Below are positions 1 to 5,446 of a stretch of DNA of 7,798 bases, one piece after another. The stretch spans positions 1-7,798 of the forward strand of contig JABFVJ010000319.1 in the NCBI GenBank assembly GCA_013362835.1, given 5' to 3'. Source of the stretch: Nonomuraea sp. GTDB taxonomy: Bacteria; Actinomycetota; Actinomycetes; Streptosporangiales; Streptosporangiaceae. Within the stretch, counting starts at the first letter, position 1. Every line of letters starts with the position of its first letter. The notes beneath the pieces are model-generated. The model saw only the letters and a program-made list of their open reading frames with translations, made no database searches and was not told the DNA's origin. The position numbers were made by a program, and so were the translations under genes.

Positions 1-222
1 CGCGTCGACCATGGCCGCGACCGAGGCGGAGTCGGTCACGTCCACGGAGAACGCGCTCGCCCGCCCGCCCTCGGCCTCGATCTCCTTCACCACTCCGGCG
101 AGCTTCGCCGTGTCCCGCCCGGCGGCGAGCACGGCGGCTCCCGCGCGGGCGAACGCGAGCGCGGCGGCCCGGCCGACGACTCCGCCGGCCCCGGTGACGA
201 TCACGACTTTACCCTCGAACAC
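1..222 (-). CDS. Short-chain dehydrogenase/reductase (SDR), N-terminal part, cut by window edge
   Basis: The visible 74 residues form the first half of a Rossmann fold of the classical SDR family, NAD(P)-dependent oxidoreductases of the cytoplasm. The start reads VFEGKVVIVTGAGGVVGRAA: beta strand 1 plus the dinucleotide loop. Beta strand 2 follows, ending in AAGRD, where an Arg suggests NADPH preference, and then a DVTD motif typical of the adenine-binding loop. The loop is TGAGGVVG rather than the usual TGxxxGxG, with Val in place of the middle Gly. The Tyr-Lys catalytic site lies beyond the left edge, so substrate cannot be guessed. I chose the GTG at 222 because GGGAG (228-232) sits 5 bases upstream; the GTG at 225 would be too close. 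It lies 23 bases downstream of tetR on the same strand, with a palindrome in the gap, so repression by that TetR protein is likely. Confidence 0.85.
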   Translation of the reverse strand, partial: MFEGKVVIVTGAGGVVGRAAALAFARAGAAVLAAGRDTAKLAGVVKEIEAEGGRASAFSVDVTDSASVAAMVDA

Positions 223-230
223 CACAACTC

Positions 231-246
231 CCAGAACGATCGTTCT
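231..246. promoter_or_regulatory. Candidate TetR operator O2, upstream of the SDR gene
   Basis: CCAGAACGATCGTTCT contains a perfect 14-bp palindrome (233-246), AGAACGA followed by its exact reverse complement. The first 12 bases are identical to those of the site at 845-860 upstream of tetR. It fills the short gap between the tetR stop codon and the SDR ribosome binding site. There is no loop or U-tract, so it is not a terminator. A protein bound here would block transcription into, or a local promoter for, the SDR gene. The operator role is inferred from the shared sequence and the position. Confidence 0.65.
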
Positions 247-824
247 CAAATTTGGACGGCGACCATGGCCTGCTCGACCGCGTCACGCAGCCGGCGCGGG
301 TCGGGGTCGGCGCGGCCGAGCACCCGCAGCCCCTGGAGCAGCACGAGCAGGAACCTGGCCAGCGCGTACGGGTCCTTCGACTCGGGGATCTCCCCCTGGG
401 CGCGGGCGCGGACCAGCGCGGCGGCGAGAGCGGTCTCCAGCTCGGCCCAGCTCGCCGTCACCCTGCGCGCCAGCTCGGCGTCCCGCGAGGCGAACTCCAC
501 GGCCGTGTTGACGACCATGCACCCCCGCCGCAACTCGTCGGCCAGGATCTCGGCCACGTACGAGTCCAGGAACGCGCGTACGGCCGGCACCGCGGGCCCC
601 GGCTGGGCCAGCGGCTCGACGACGTTGCGCCGGGCCAGATAGCGCTCCAGCGCCTTCAGGTAGAGCTCGCGCTTGCCGCCGAACGTCCCGTAGACGCTCG
701 CCCGCGCGAGCCCCAGGCGCTCCACGAGGTCGGCCATCGAGGTCGCCTCGTAGCCGCGCTCCCAGAACAGGTCGAGCGCCTTGTCCAGCGCGACCTCGGG
801 GTCGAACTCCTTGCTCCGTGCCAC
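246..824 (-). CDS. TetR/AcrR-family transcriptional repressor
   Basis: 192 aa, the usual size for a TetR-family dimeric repressor. The N-terminal DNA-binding domain is clear: FDPEVALDKALDLFWERGYE (7-26), then ATSMADLVERLGLARASVYG (27-46), the helix-turn-helix, followed by TFGGKRELYLKALERYL. The ligand-binding half carries RRGCMVVNTAVEFASRDAEL (99-118). A GC-M/L-VNTA segment is common in TetR members that sit beside oxidoreductases, and Cys102 could be a sensing residue, though that is inference. The start is a GTG at 824 with no Shine-Dalgarno. A TAGCGT -10-like box ends 7 bases before it, which suggests a leaderless mRNA. A palindrome lies between the -35 and -10 boxes, fitting autorepression, and a matching one precedes the SDR gene just downstream. 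The ligand is unknown. Confidence 0.92.
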   Translation of the reverse strand: MARSKEFDPEVALDKALDLFWERGYEATSMADLVERLGLARASVYGTFGGKRELYLKALERYLARRNVVEPLAQPGPAVPAVRAFLDSYVAEILADELRRGCMVVNTAVEFASRDAELARRVTASWAELETALAAALVRARAQGEIPESKDPYALARFLLVLLQGLRVLGRADPDPRRLRDAVEQAMVAVQI

Positions 825-831
825 GCCGCAG

Positions 832-862
832 ACGCTAGCACATTCCAGAACGATCGGTCCAA
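832..862 (-). promoter_or_regulatory. Probable tetR promoter, likely leaderless
   Basis: Read on the minus strand, TTGGAC (862-857) resembles a -35 box and TAGCGT (837-832) a -10 box of the TANNNT type, separated by 19 bases. The GTG start of tetR begins 7 bases after the -10 box, the geometry of leaderless actinobacterial transcripts, and no Shine-Dalgarno is visible. The spacing is slightly long and the call rests on eye alone. Confidence 0.45.
845..860. promoter_or_regulatory. Candidate TetR operator O1, in the tetR promoter
   Basis: CCAGAACGATCGGTCC is an imperfect palindrome centred in AACGATCG, with two mismatches in the second arm. Its first 12 bases match the site at 231-246 exactly. 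It lies between the proposed -35 and -10 boxes of tetR, where a bound repressor would exclude RNA polymerase. It is also the only notable sequence in the 42-bp gap between tetR and the small gene upstream. Autoregulation is inferred. Confidence 0.65.
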
Positions 863-866
863 ATAG

Positions 867-1250
867 CTACGCGCCCGGCTCACGGAACTCGGGGCGCTCG
901 CCGTCCTCCGGATGAGTCGGGGTCGGGTTGAGGTATTCGAGCGGCGTGTCGTCCTCGACGGCCCGCTCGGCCGCCGCCGACTCCTCCACCGGGCGCTGCC
1001 TCGGCACGCTCAGCAGGCCCAGGCTGTCCTGCTCGCCCCGCCGGGTGATCACGCCGTTGATCGCCTCGGCCATCTCCTCCCTGTTGTAACTGCCCTCGGG
1101 CACCTCGTTGAGGTGGGCCAGCATGTCGGCCGGGAGGCGCACGTGCGCGGAGACCCGCGCGTACACCTCCCGCACCGCCACCCGGTCCCGTCCCTGGAAC
1201 GCCTCGTCCAGAGCCTGCTGCAACTCGTCGAGCACGGCTTGGTCGGCCAT
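867..1250 (-). CDS. Small acidic DUF2795-like protein, third gene of the GT operon
   Basis: 127 aa, cytoplasmic by composition, with no signal or membrane segment. Residues 1-35 look helical. Residues 39-70 (LPADMLAHLNEVPEGSYNRE onward, then AEAINGVI) resemble the helix-LP-x-x-Y-x-helix pattern of actinobacterial DUF2795 proteins. The last 45 residues are Pro/Glu-rich and probably disordered. No function is known. The start is a choice between ATG 1259, which overlaps the upstream stop as ATGA, and ATG 1250. GAAGGG (1260-1265) touches the first but lies 9 bases before the second, so 1250 is preferred; the longer form would add three residues (MTD). Coupling to the GT9 gene suggests a role beside glycan assembly, but that is association only. 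The DUF2795 likeness is from memory of the pattern. Confidence 0.75.
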   Translation of the reverse strand: MADQAVLDELQQALDEAFQGRDRVAVREVYARVSAHVRLPADMLAHLNEVPEGSYNREEMAEAINGVITRRGEQDSLGLLSVPRQRPVEESAAAERAVEDDTPLEYLNPTPTHPEDGERPEFREPGA

Positions 1251-1255
1251 ATCGG

Positions 1256-2314
1256 TCATCCCTTCAGTAGGTCTTCGACCTGCTCCATCACGGTCTCCAC
1301 CGAGACGTCCGCGACCCACGAACCGTCGTGTTCGCAACGTTCGGCGTTCAGGTCCACGCCGCTCGTGCCGCAGGACGGGCACCGGGTGGTCCAGGAGATC
1401 AGCGGCCGGTGCCTGGTCCTGCTGAGCGGTCCCGCGTTGATGAGGTTGCCGCACCAGTAGACGGCGACCGTGGGGGTGCCGACGGCCCCGGCGAGGTGGC
1501 GCGGCCCGGTGTCGTTCGAGATCACGAGGTCGCAGCGCTCGTAGAGGGCGGCGAGGCCGCCGAGGGTGAGCAGTCCGACGACGGGGACGGCGGCGCGGGT
1601 GCGGATCGCGGCGACGGTGGCCTCGACGAGGTCCTTCTCCGCCCGGTTGCCGGTCACCACGACGGGCCGGTCGAGGCGGTCCGCGACCGCGGCGAAACGT
1701 TCGGCGGGCCAGCGCCGCCGCGGGTCGGTCGCCCCCGGGTGCAGCGCGACCAGGCCGTCCGGCAGCTCGCCGAGCGATTCGGCCAGCTCGTCCCGGTCGC
1801 GTTCGGTGACGGCGATCCGCGGTTCGAGGCCGTCCGCGACGCCGCCGACCAGCTCGGCGACCTGGAGGAAGCGCAACGTCTCGTGGTGGAAGTACGTGTA
1901 GGGCACCCACCGGTCCAGCTCCTCGGCGTCCGGGGAGCGCAGCCCGGCCGTCACCCGCGCGCCGAGCTGCCGGACGAACGGGTTGGAGAAGCGCCCGCCG
2001 CCGTGGATCTGCACCGCCAGGTCGAACGCGCGCTCCCGCAGCGCAGCGCCGGTCTCGCCGGGCACCGGGTATCCGGCCTCCGACGTCGAGACCCCGGAGA
2101 TCGGCGGCAGCGCCACCACCTCGTCCACCGGTCCGGGGCGTCCGGCCAGGAACTCGGCGTGCCACGAGGTGCCGAGCAGGGTGAGCGCGGCGCCGGGGTA
2201 GGCCCGCTTGATCGCCTCGATGGCGGGCAGCGACACGATGAAGTCGCCGATCGCGTTGGCCCGCAGGACGGCGATCCGCCGCACGTCCTCGACCAGGCCG
2301 GGCCCCGCCGTCAT
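1256..2314 (-). CDS. GT9-family glycosyltransferase (ADP-heptose:LPS heptosyltransferase-like)
   Basis: 352 aa, the usual size for RfaC/RfaF-type GT-B enzymes, which transfer heptose from ADP-heptose to a glycan acceptor at the inner face of the membrane. The N-terminal Rossmann domain opens with RRIAVLRANAIGDFIVSLPA (12-31), the GT9 acceptor-side loop with the catalytic Asp24, followed by AIKRAYPGAALTLLG. The C-terminal nucleotide-sugar domain has LHPGATDPRRRWP (191-203), VVVTGNRAEK, and the diagnostic SNDTGPRHLAGAVGTPTVAV (266-285). A C-terminal cysteine cluster, CPSCG (312-316) and CEHD (327-330), looks like a metal-binding knuckle absent from the Gram-negative enzymes. The ATG at 2314 overlaps the GT2 stop as ATGA and has GGAGG 4 bases upstream, so the start is firm. 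Donor sugar is inferred from family and from hldE nearby; the acceptor is unknown. Confidence 0.9.
   Translation of the reverse strand: MTAGPGLVEDVRRIAVLRANAIGDFIVSLPAIEAIKRAYPGAALTLLGTSWHAEFLAGRPGPVDEVVALPPISGVSTSEAGYPVPGETGAALRERAFDLAVQIHGGGRFSNPFVRQLGARVTAGLRSPDAEELDRWVPYTYFHHETLRFLQVAELVGGVADGLEPRIAVTERDRDELAESLGELPDGLVALHPGATDPRRRWPAERFAAVADRLDRPVVVTGNRAEKDLVEATVAAIRTRAAVPVVGLLTLGGLAALYERCDLVISNDTGPRHLAGAVGTPTVAVYWCGNLINAGPLSRTRHRPLISWTTRCPSCGTSGVDLNAERCEHDGSWVADVSVETVMEQVEDLLKG
1260..1265 (-). promoter_or_regulatory. Ribosome binding site deciding the small-protein start
   Basis: GAAGGG lies in the last codons of the GT9 gene. It abuts the first in-frame ATG (1259) with no spacing and sits 9 bases before the second (1250), which favours the second. 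Confidence 0.55.
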
Positions 2315-3126
2315 CGTGCCTCCAGCATGTAGTCGTAGCATTCCGCGCTCCTGTCCACGACGGTGGTCGGCAGTTCCAGGTGGTAGGCCCGGCTGGGGAG
2401 CAGGCCGGCGCCGCCGTACCGCTCCATGACGCGCAGCTCGGCGACCACGTCCTCGCCGGCGTGCGCGGGCGGCACCGACGGCCAGAACGCGAACCCGCCG
2501 CACTCGACCAGCCGCGCGCGGTCGTAGAGCACGCACCCGCCGATCCAGGCCACCTTGTACGCCCACCAGGCCCGGTCCCTGGCCGTCTTCTCCGCCAGGT
2601 GCAGCGGGTTGGACGCGTTGTGCAACGTGTGCCGCCCCCAGGCCGGATCCCCTCTGCGGACCCGCTCGGGCAGCACCTCGCGCCCCCACTCCTCGTACGG
2701 CGCCAGCTCGTGCGGCCGGAGATCGTCCCGGTACGACAGCCCGTGCAGCGCGAACCCCACGAATCCGCACCCCAGCTCCCCCATGGCCAGGAGCAGCACC
2801 TCGACGGCGCCGGGCTCCAGCCACACGTCGTCGTCCAGGAAGAGCGCGAGCCGCCGCTCGGCCTGGTCGAGCAGGAACTGCCGTTGCTCGGCGAGCCCCC
2901 GGGCCGGCACGTGCCGCAGCAGCTCGACCGGCTGCCCGCGATGCTCCAGGATCCTGACGGCCGTCGCCGCGAGCGGGTCCTCGCCCACCGGGCTCCCGGA
3001 CTGGTCGGAGACGACCACCCGGAACCCGGAGACGTTCTGGGCCGCCAGCCCGGCCAGCGTGACGGCCAGCGCCGCCGGCCGGTCCCTGGTCGGGATCAGC
3101 ACGTCGAGATCTGAAGGGCCGTACAT
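2311..3126 (-). CDS. GT2-family glycosyltransferase (GT-A fold)
   Basis: 271 aa, cytoplasmic, with no transmembrane segment seen, so probably soluble or membrane-associated. The N-terminus SDLDVLIPTRDRPAALAVTL (5-24) is the nucleotide-sugar binding beta strand of GT2 enzymes. LALFLDDDVWLEP (93-105) carries the DxD-type metal site (Asp98-100). WIGGCVLYDR (194-203) and HAGEDVVAEL (222-231) match the acceptor loop and the ED motif with the probable catalytic base. The ATG at 3126 was chosen because the GT2 fold begins five residues later; the reading frame runs open well upstream, but that translation is low-complexity and unlike the family. A weak CCAGG lies just upstream, inside an inverted repeat. 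It heads the operon with the GT9 gene (4-base ATGA overlap). Donor and acceptor cannot be read from sequence. Confidence 0.88.
   Translation of the reverse strand: MYGPSDLDVLIPTRDRPAALAVTLAGLAAQNVSGFRVVVSDQSGSPVGEDPLAATAVRILEHRGQPVELLRHVPARGLAEQRQFLLDQAERRLALFLDDDVWLEPGAVEVLLLAMGELGCGFVGFALHGLSYRDDLRPHELAPYEEWGREVLPERVRRGDPAWGRHTLHNASNPLHLAEKTARDRAWWAYKVAWIGGCVLYDRARLVECGGFAFWPSVPPAHAGEDVVAELRVMERYGGAGLLPSRAYHLELPTTVVDRSAECYDYMLEAR
2319..2323 (-). promoter_or_regulatory. Ribosome binding site fixing the GT9 start
   Basis: GGAGG, a full Shine-Dalgarno core, lies inside the last codons of the GT2 gene, 4 bases before the ATG that overlaps the GT2 stop codon. It supports both the start choice and independent re-initiation at the junction. 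Confidence 0.75.
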
Positions 3127-3129
3127 AGC

Positions 3130-3156
3130 GGCCTGGCTACCCGATGAGGACAGGCC
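3130..3156. repeat. Inverted repeat in the GT2 leader
   Basis: GGCCTG (3130-3135) and CAGGCC (3151-3156) form a perfect 6-bp stem around 15 bases. In a GT2 transcript starting upstream, the stem would include the only Shine-Dalgarno-like bases (CCAGG) before the ATG at 3126, so it could limit translation. It may equally be chance in GC-rich DNA. Confidence 0.4.
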
Positions 3157-3171
3157 ATAACTTCGGTTATG
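3156..3171. repeat. Short hairpin CATAAC-TTCG-GTTATG in the divergent region
   Basis: A perfect 6-bp AT-rich stem closes a TTCG tetraloop. On the plus strand, C(UUCG)G is an exceptionally stable RNA loop; as DNA it is a 16-bp operator-like dyad. It sits between the divergent GT2 and hldE genes and abuts the neighbouring inverted repeat. AT-rich stems are unexpected in this genome, so a regulatory role is plausible. No U-tract follows, so a terminator is unlikely. Confidence 0.5.
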
Positions 3172-3232
3172 TGATGAACCTATTTGGGCCACTATGTGTT
3201 TGAGCAGGGCTTTTGCAGGTATTCGCTCCTCT

Positions 3233-4696
3233 ATGGGCATCGTGAACGAAAAGACGATCAACGCTGTCGTCGTCGGCGACGTCATGCTCGACTCCTGGCT
3301 GCACGGCTCGGCCAAACGCCTGGCCCAGGAGGCTCCGGTGCCCGTCATGAGCCTGGAGGCGGTCGAGGACGCCCCGGGCGGCGCCGCCAACACCGCCGCC
3401 AACCTGGTGGCGCTCGGGGCCCGCGTACGGCTCGTGGGCGTCGTGGGGAACGACTCCTGCGGGGAGCAGCTCGTCCAGTCGCTGCGGCTGCTCGGCGTGG
3501 AGACGGACCTGCTGACGGTGCCGGGGCGGCGTACCGCGCACAAGCGGCGGCTGGTCACCAGCGGGCAGCTCACCGCCCGCTACGACGAGGAGGACCTGGA
3601 GGTCATCCCGCCCGAGGCCGAGCGGGAGCTGCTGGGCCGCGTGTCCGAGGCCGTGGCGGGCGCGGACGTGGTGGTGGCCTGCGACTACGGCGGCGGCGTG
3701 TTCACCCCGGCCGTACGCGGGGCGCTGGCCGGGGTGCCGCTGCTGGTGGTGGACGCGCACGCGGTCGCGCCCTGGGGCGAGTGCGCGCCGGCCGCCGTGC
3801 TGCCCAACTACGCCGAGGTCGTACGCCTGCTCGGCGAGGCCGGCGGGACCGGGGACCGGCTGGCGTACCTGATGGCCAGGTCGGAACAGCTGCTCGCCGC
3901 CACCCGCGCCGGCATCGTGGTGACCACGCTGGACGGGGAGGGCACGCTGCTGCACCGCGGGGGCTGCCCGCCGTACCGGACCTATGCCCAGCCGGCGCCG
4001 CAGCACATGGCGACCGGCGCCGGCGACACCTACACCGCCGCCTTCTCGCTCTGGCTGGCCGGCGGCGCGACACCCGAGGAAGCCGCCGAGGCGGGCCAGG
4101 CCGCCGCCGGGGTGGTCGTACGCCGCCAGGGAACGGCCATCTGCACCCGGTACGAGCTGCTGCGCGCCCTGCGCCGCCACGAGGGCACCGTGCAGACGGC
4201 CGAGCGCCTGGCCCAGCTCCTGGACGAGCACCGGCGCAGGGGCGAGCGCATCGTGTTCACCAACGGCTGCTTCGACGTGCTGCACCGAGGCCACGTGACC
4301 TACCTGGAGCAGGCCGGGCAGCTCGGTGACGTGCTCGTCGTCGCGGTCAACAGCGACGCCAGCGTGGCCCGGCTGAAGGGCCCGGGACGCCCGCTGAACC
4401 CCTGCGAGGACCGCATGTCGGTGCTCGCCGCGCTGAACGACGTGGACTACGTGACCGAGTTCGGCGAGGACACGCCGGAGCGGCTGATCCGGATGATCAG
4501 GCCGGAGCTCTACGTCAAGGGCGGCGACTACACGGCGGAGATGCTGGAGGAGGCGCCGCTGGTGCGCTCGCTCGGCGGCGAGGTGATGGTGCTCGACTAT
4601 CTGCCCGACCGGTCGACGACCGCGATCATCGGCCGCATGCGCTCGTGCCCCGGAGCGCTCGACCCGATCAGGCCCGTTCCGCCATCACATCCATGA
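3233..4696 (+). CDS. hldE: Bifunctional D-glycero-beta-D-manno-heptose-7-phosphate kinase / heptose-1-phosphate adenylyltransferase
   Basis: 487 aa, close to the 477 aa of E. coli HldE, with both domains in order. It phosphorylates heptose-7-phosphate at C1 and, after dephosphorylation by GmhB, adenylylates heptose-1-phosphate to ADP-heptose in the cytosol. The kinase domain (about 8-315) is PfkB/ribokinase-like: VVVGDVMLDSWLHG (12-25), PGGAANTAAN (48-57), and HMATGAGDTYTAAFSLWLAG (258-277) with catalytic Asp265. The nucleotidyltransferase domain (about 335-470) has VFTNGCFDVLHRGHVTYLEQ (341-360) with the HxGH signature at 351-354, then NSDASVARLKGPGRP, YVKGGDY and RSTTAII. The start at 3233 fits the domain boundary; ATG 3194 would add 13 residues and lacks a ribosome site, and the site before 3233 is itself weak. 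It is transcribed away from GT2/GT9, which probably use its product. Its 3' end overlaps the hydrogenase protease gene by 29 bp. Confidence 0.93.
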   Translation: MGIVNEKTINAVVVGDVMLDSWLHGSAKRLAQEAPVPVMSLEAVEDAPGGAANTAANLVALGARVRLVGVVGNDSCGEQLVQSLRLLGVETDLLTVPGRRTAHKRRLVTSGQLTARYDEEDLEVIPPEAERELLGRVSEAVAGADVVVACDYGGGVFTPAVRGALAGVPLLVVDAHAVAPWGECAPAAVLPNYAEVVRLLGEAGGTGDRLAYLMARSEQLLAATRAGIVVTTLDGEGTLLHRGGCPPYRTYAQPAPQHMATGAGDTYTAAFSLWLAGGATPEEAAEAGQAAAGVVVRRQGTAICTRYELLRALRRHEGTVQTAERLAQLLDEHRRRGERIVFTNGCFDVLHRGHVTYLEQAGQLGDVLVVAVNSDASVARLKGPGRPLNPCEDRMSVLAALNDVDYVTEFGEDTPERLIRMIRPELYVKGGDYTAEMLEEAPLVRSLGGEVMVLDYLPDRSTTAIIGRMRSCPGALDPIRPVPPSHP

Positions 4697-5444
4697 CCAG
4701 CGACTTCACCATGCGTACGGCCTCGTCGAGCGCGCCGCGCACCGGCTCGCTGAGCTCCACGAGCACGTCGTCGGTGACCAGCGTGGCCGGCTCGCAGCAC
4801 AGCACGAGCACCCGCGCGGGCACCCGGCCGAGCTCCCTCGCCATGCGCAGGACCTTGACCGGGTTGAGGCCGTGGGTCTCGGCGGTGATGCCGTCGGGGT
4901 CGGGCATGTCGGCTTCGAGCAGGGTGAGCGTGCCCGGCGGCGCGCCGCGCGGCGCGGCGTCGACGAGGATCGCGGCCTCGTAGTCGCGCTGCAGCGCGTA
5001 GGCGAGATCGAGGCCGCGGACCCCGAAGTCGATCACGTCGGCGGGCAGCTCGGCGTGCAGGTCCTCGTCGAGCAGCCGGCGGACGACCTCGACGCCGAAG
5101 CCGTCGTCGCCGAGGAACACGTTGCCGATGCCGGCCACCAGGACGCGCGGGCGGCAGCCGCCTCCGACCGGTTCGAGCTCCTCGGCCGAGTAGAAGAACC
5201 GGTGGCACGGCAGCCTGGACTCGCCCAGGTCGCGGCCAGGGTCGCCGACGAGGGTGACGCCGACGTGGTAGCCGTCGTCGTCGTCGCGCTCGACGCTCTC
5301 GATCACGGCCAGGCGGCCGTCGAGGGCGAGGTCGAGGATGTCGACGCGGCTCTTGGGGCGCAGGCGCACCCGGCTGCCCCGCGCCAGCCGCACGCCGTCG
5401 ACGACCACCTCGCCGCTTCTTTCCGTCTGGGTCCAGGAATTCAT
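4668..5444 (-). CDS. [NiFe]-hydrogenase maturation endopeptidase with an N-terminal extension
   Basis: 258 aa. Residues 98-258 are a HyaD/HybD/HycI-type protease, which clips the C-terminus of the hydrogenase large subunit once nickel is in place. Seen: VLVAGIGNVFLGDDGFGVEV (101-120), DFGVRGLDLAYAL (139-151), AAILVDAAPRG (157-167), TAETHGLNPVKVL (188-200) and VLCCEPATLVTDD. By comparison with HybD, Asp114 replaces the nickel-sensing Glu, with Asp162 and His191 as the other ligands. Residues 1-97 are an extra beta-rich module (EVVVDGVRLARGSRVRLRP, LAVIESVERDDDDGYHVGV), absent from the roughly 160-aa E. coli enzymes; it may help bind the large subunit, which is inference. The ATG at 5444 has GGGAG 8 bases upstream and follows the previous stop by 2 bases; a GTG at 5450 would be too close to that site. 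It is the last gene of the operon. The specific partner hydrogenase is not in view. Confidence 0.9.
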   Translation of the reverse strand: MNSWTQTERSGEVVVDGVRLARGSRVRLRPKSRVDILDLALDGRLAVIESVERDDDDGYHVGVTLVGDPGRDLGESRLPCHRFFYSAEELEPVGGGCRPRVLVAGIGNVFLGDDGFGVEVVRRLLDEDLHAELPADVIDFGVRGLDLAYALQRDYEAAILVDAAPRGAPPGTLTLLEADMPDPDGITAETHGLNPVKVLRMARELGRVPARVLVLCCEPATLVTDDVLVELSEPVRGALDEAVRMVKSLVMDVMAERA

Positions 5445-5446
5445 GT

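Larger units (their letters stand above)
3127..3232. other. Divergent intergenic region between GT2 and hldE
   Basis: These 106 bases are clearly more AT-rich than the flanking genes and should hold the outward promoters of both the GT operon and hldE. Besides the two inverted repeats I find no convincing -35/-10 pair. On the minus strand a TAGCCA box ends 7 bases before the GT2 ATG, the same geometry as at tetR, but without a recognisable -35. Confidence 0.5.

Noticed and set aside
231..246. Reading the palindrome at the tetR 3' end as a terminator
   Set aside because: It has no loop and no U-tract, and the same sequence recurs in the tetR promoter, which fits an operator better.
11..866. 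Plus-strand open frames over the SDR and tetR genes
   Set aside because: Their translations are low-complexity Ala/Arg/Pro-rich or His/Gln/Gly-rich with no family pattern, while the minus strand encodes clear SDR and TetR domains.
1328..2332. 334-codon plus-strand open frame opposite the GT9 gene
   Set aside because: It is the antisense shadow of a GC-rich gene; there is no recognisable domain and no ribosome site.
3157..3165. ATAACTTCG resembling the start of a loxP arm
   Set aside because: Only 9 bases match and the rest of the dyad differs (TTCG loop, not a 13-8-13 structure); coincidence.
3127..3573. Upstream extension of the GT2 frame (420 residues)
   Set aside because: It would run through the divergent regulatory region and into antisense of hldE; the GT2 fold starts right after the ATG at 3126.
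3167..4294. Long minus-strand open frame and a second plus-strand frame across hldE
   Set aside because: Both overlap HldE, whose two domains and catalytic motifs are unmistakable; the alternative translations are repetitive Arg/Gly/Ala.
4668..5444. Heptose locus and hydrogenase genes as one novel system
   Set aside because: They are on opposite strands and convergent, have unrelated known roles, and share no motif; adjacency alone does not support a joint system.
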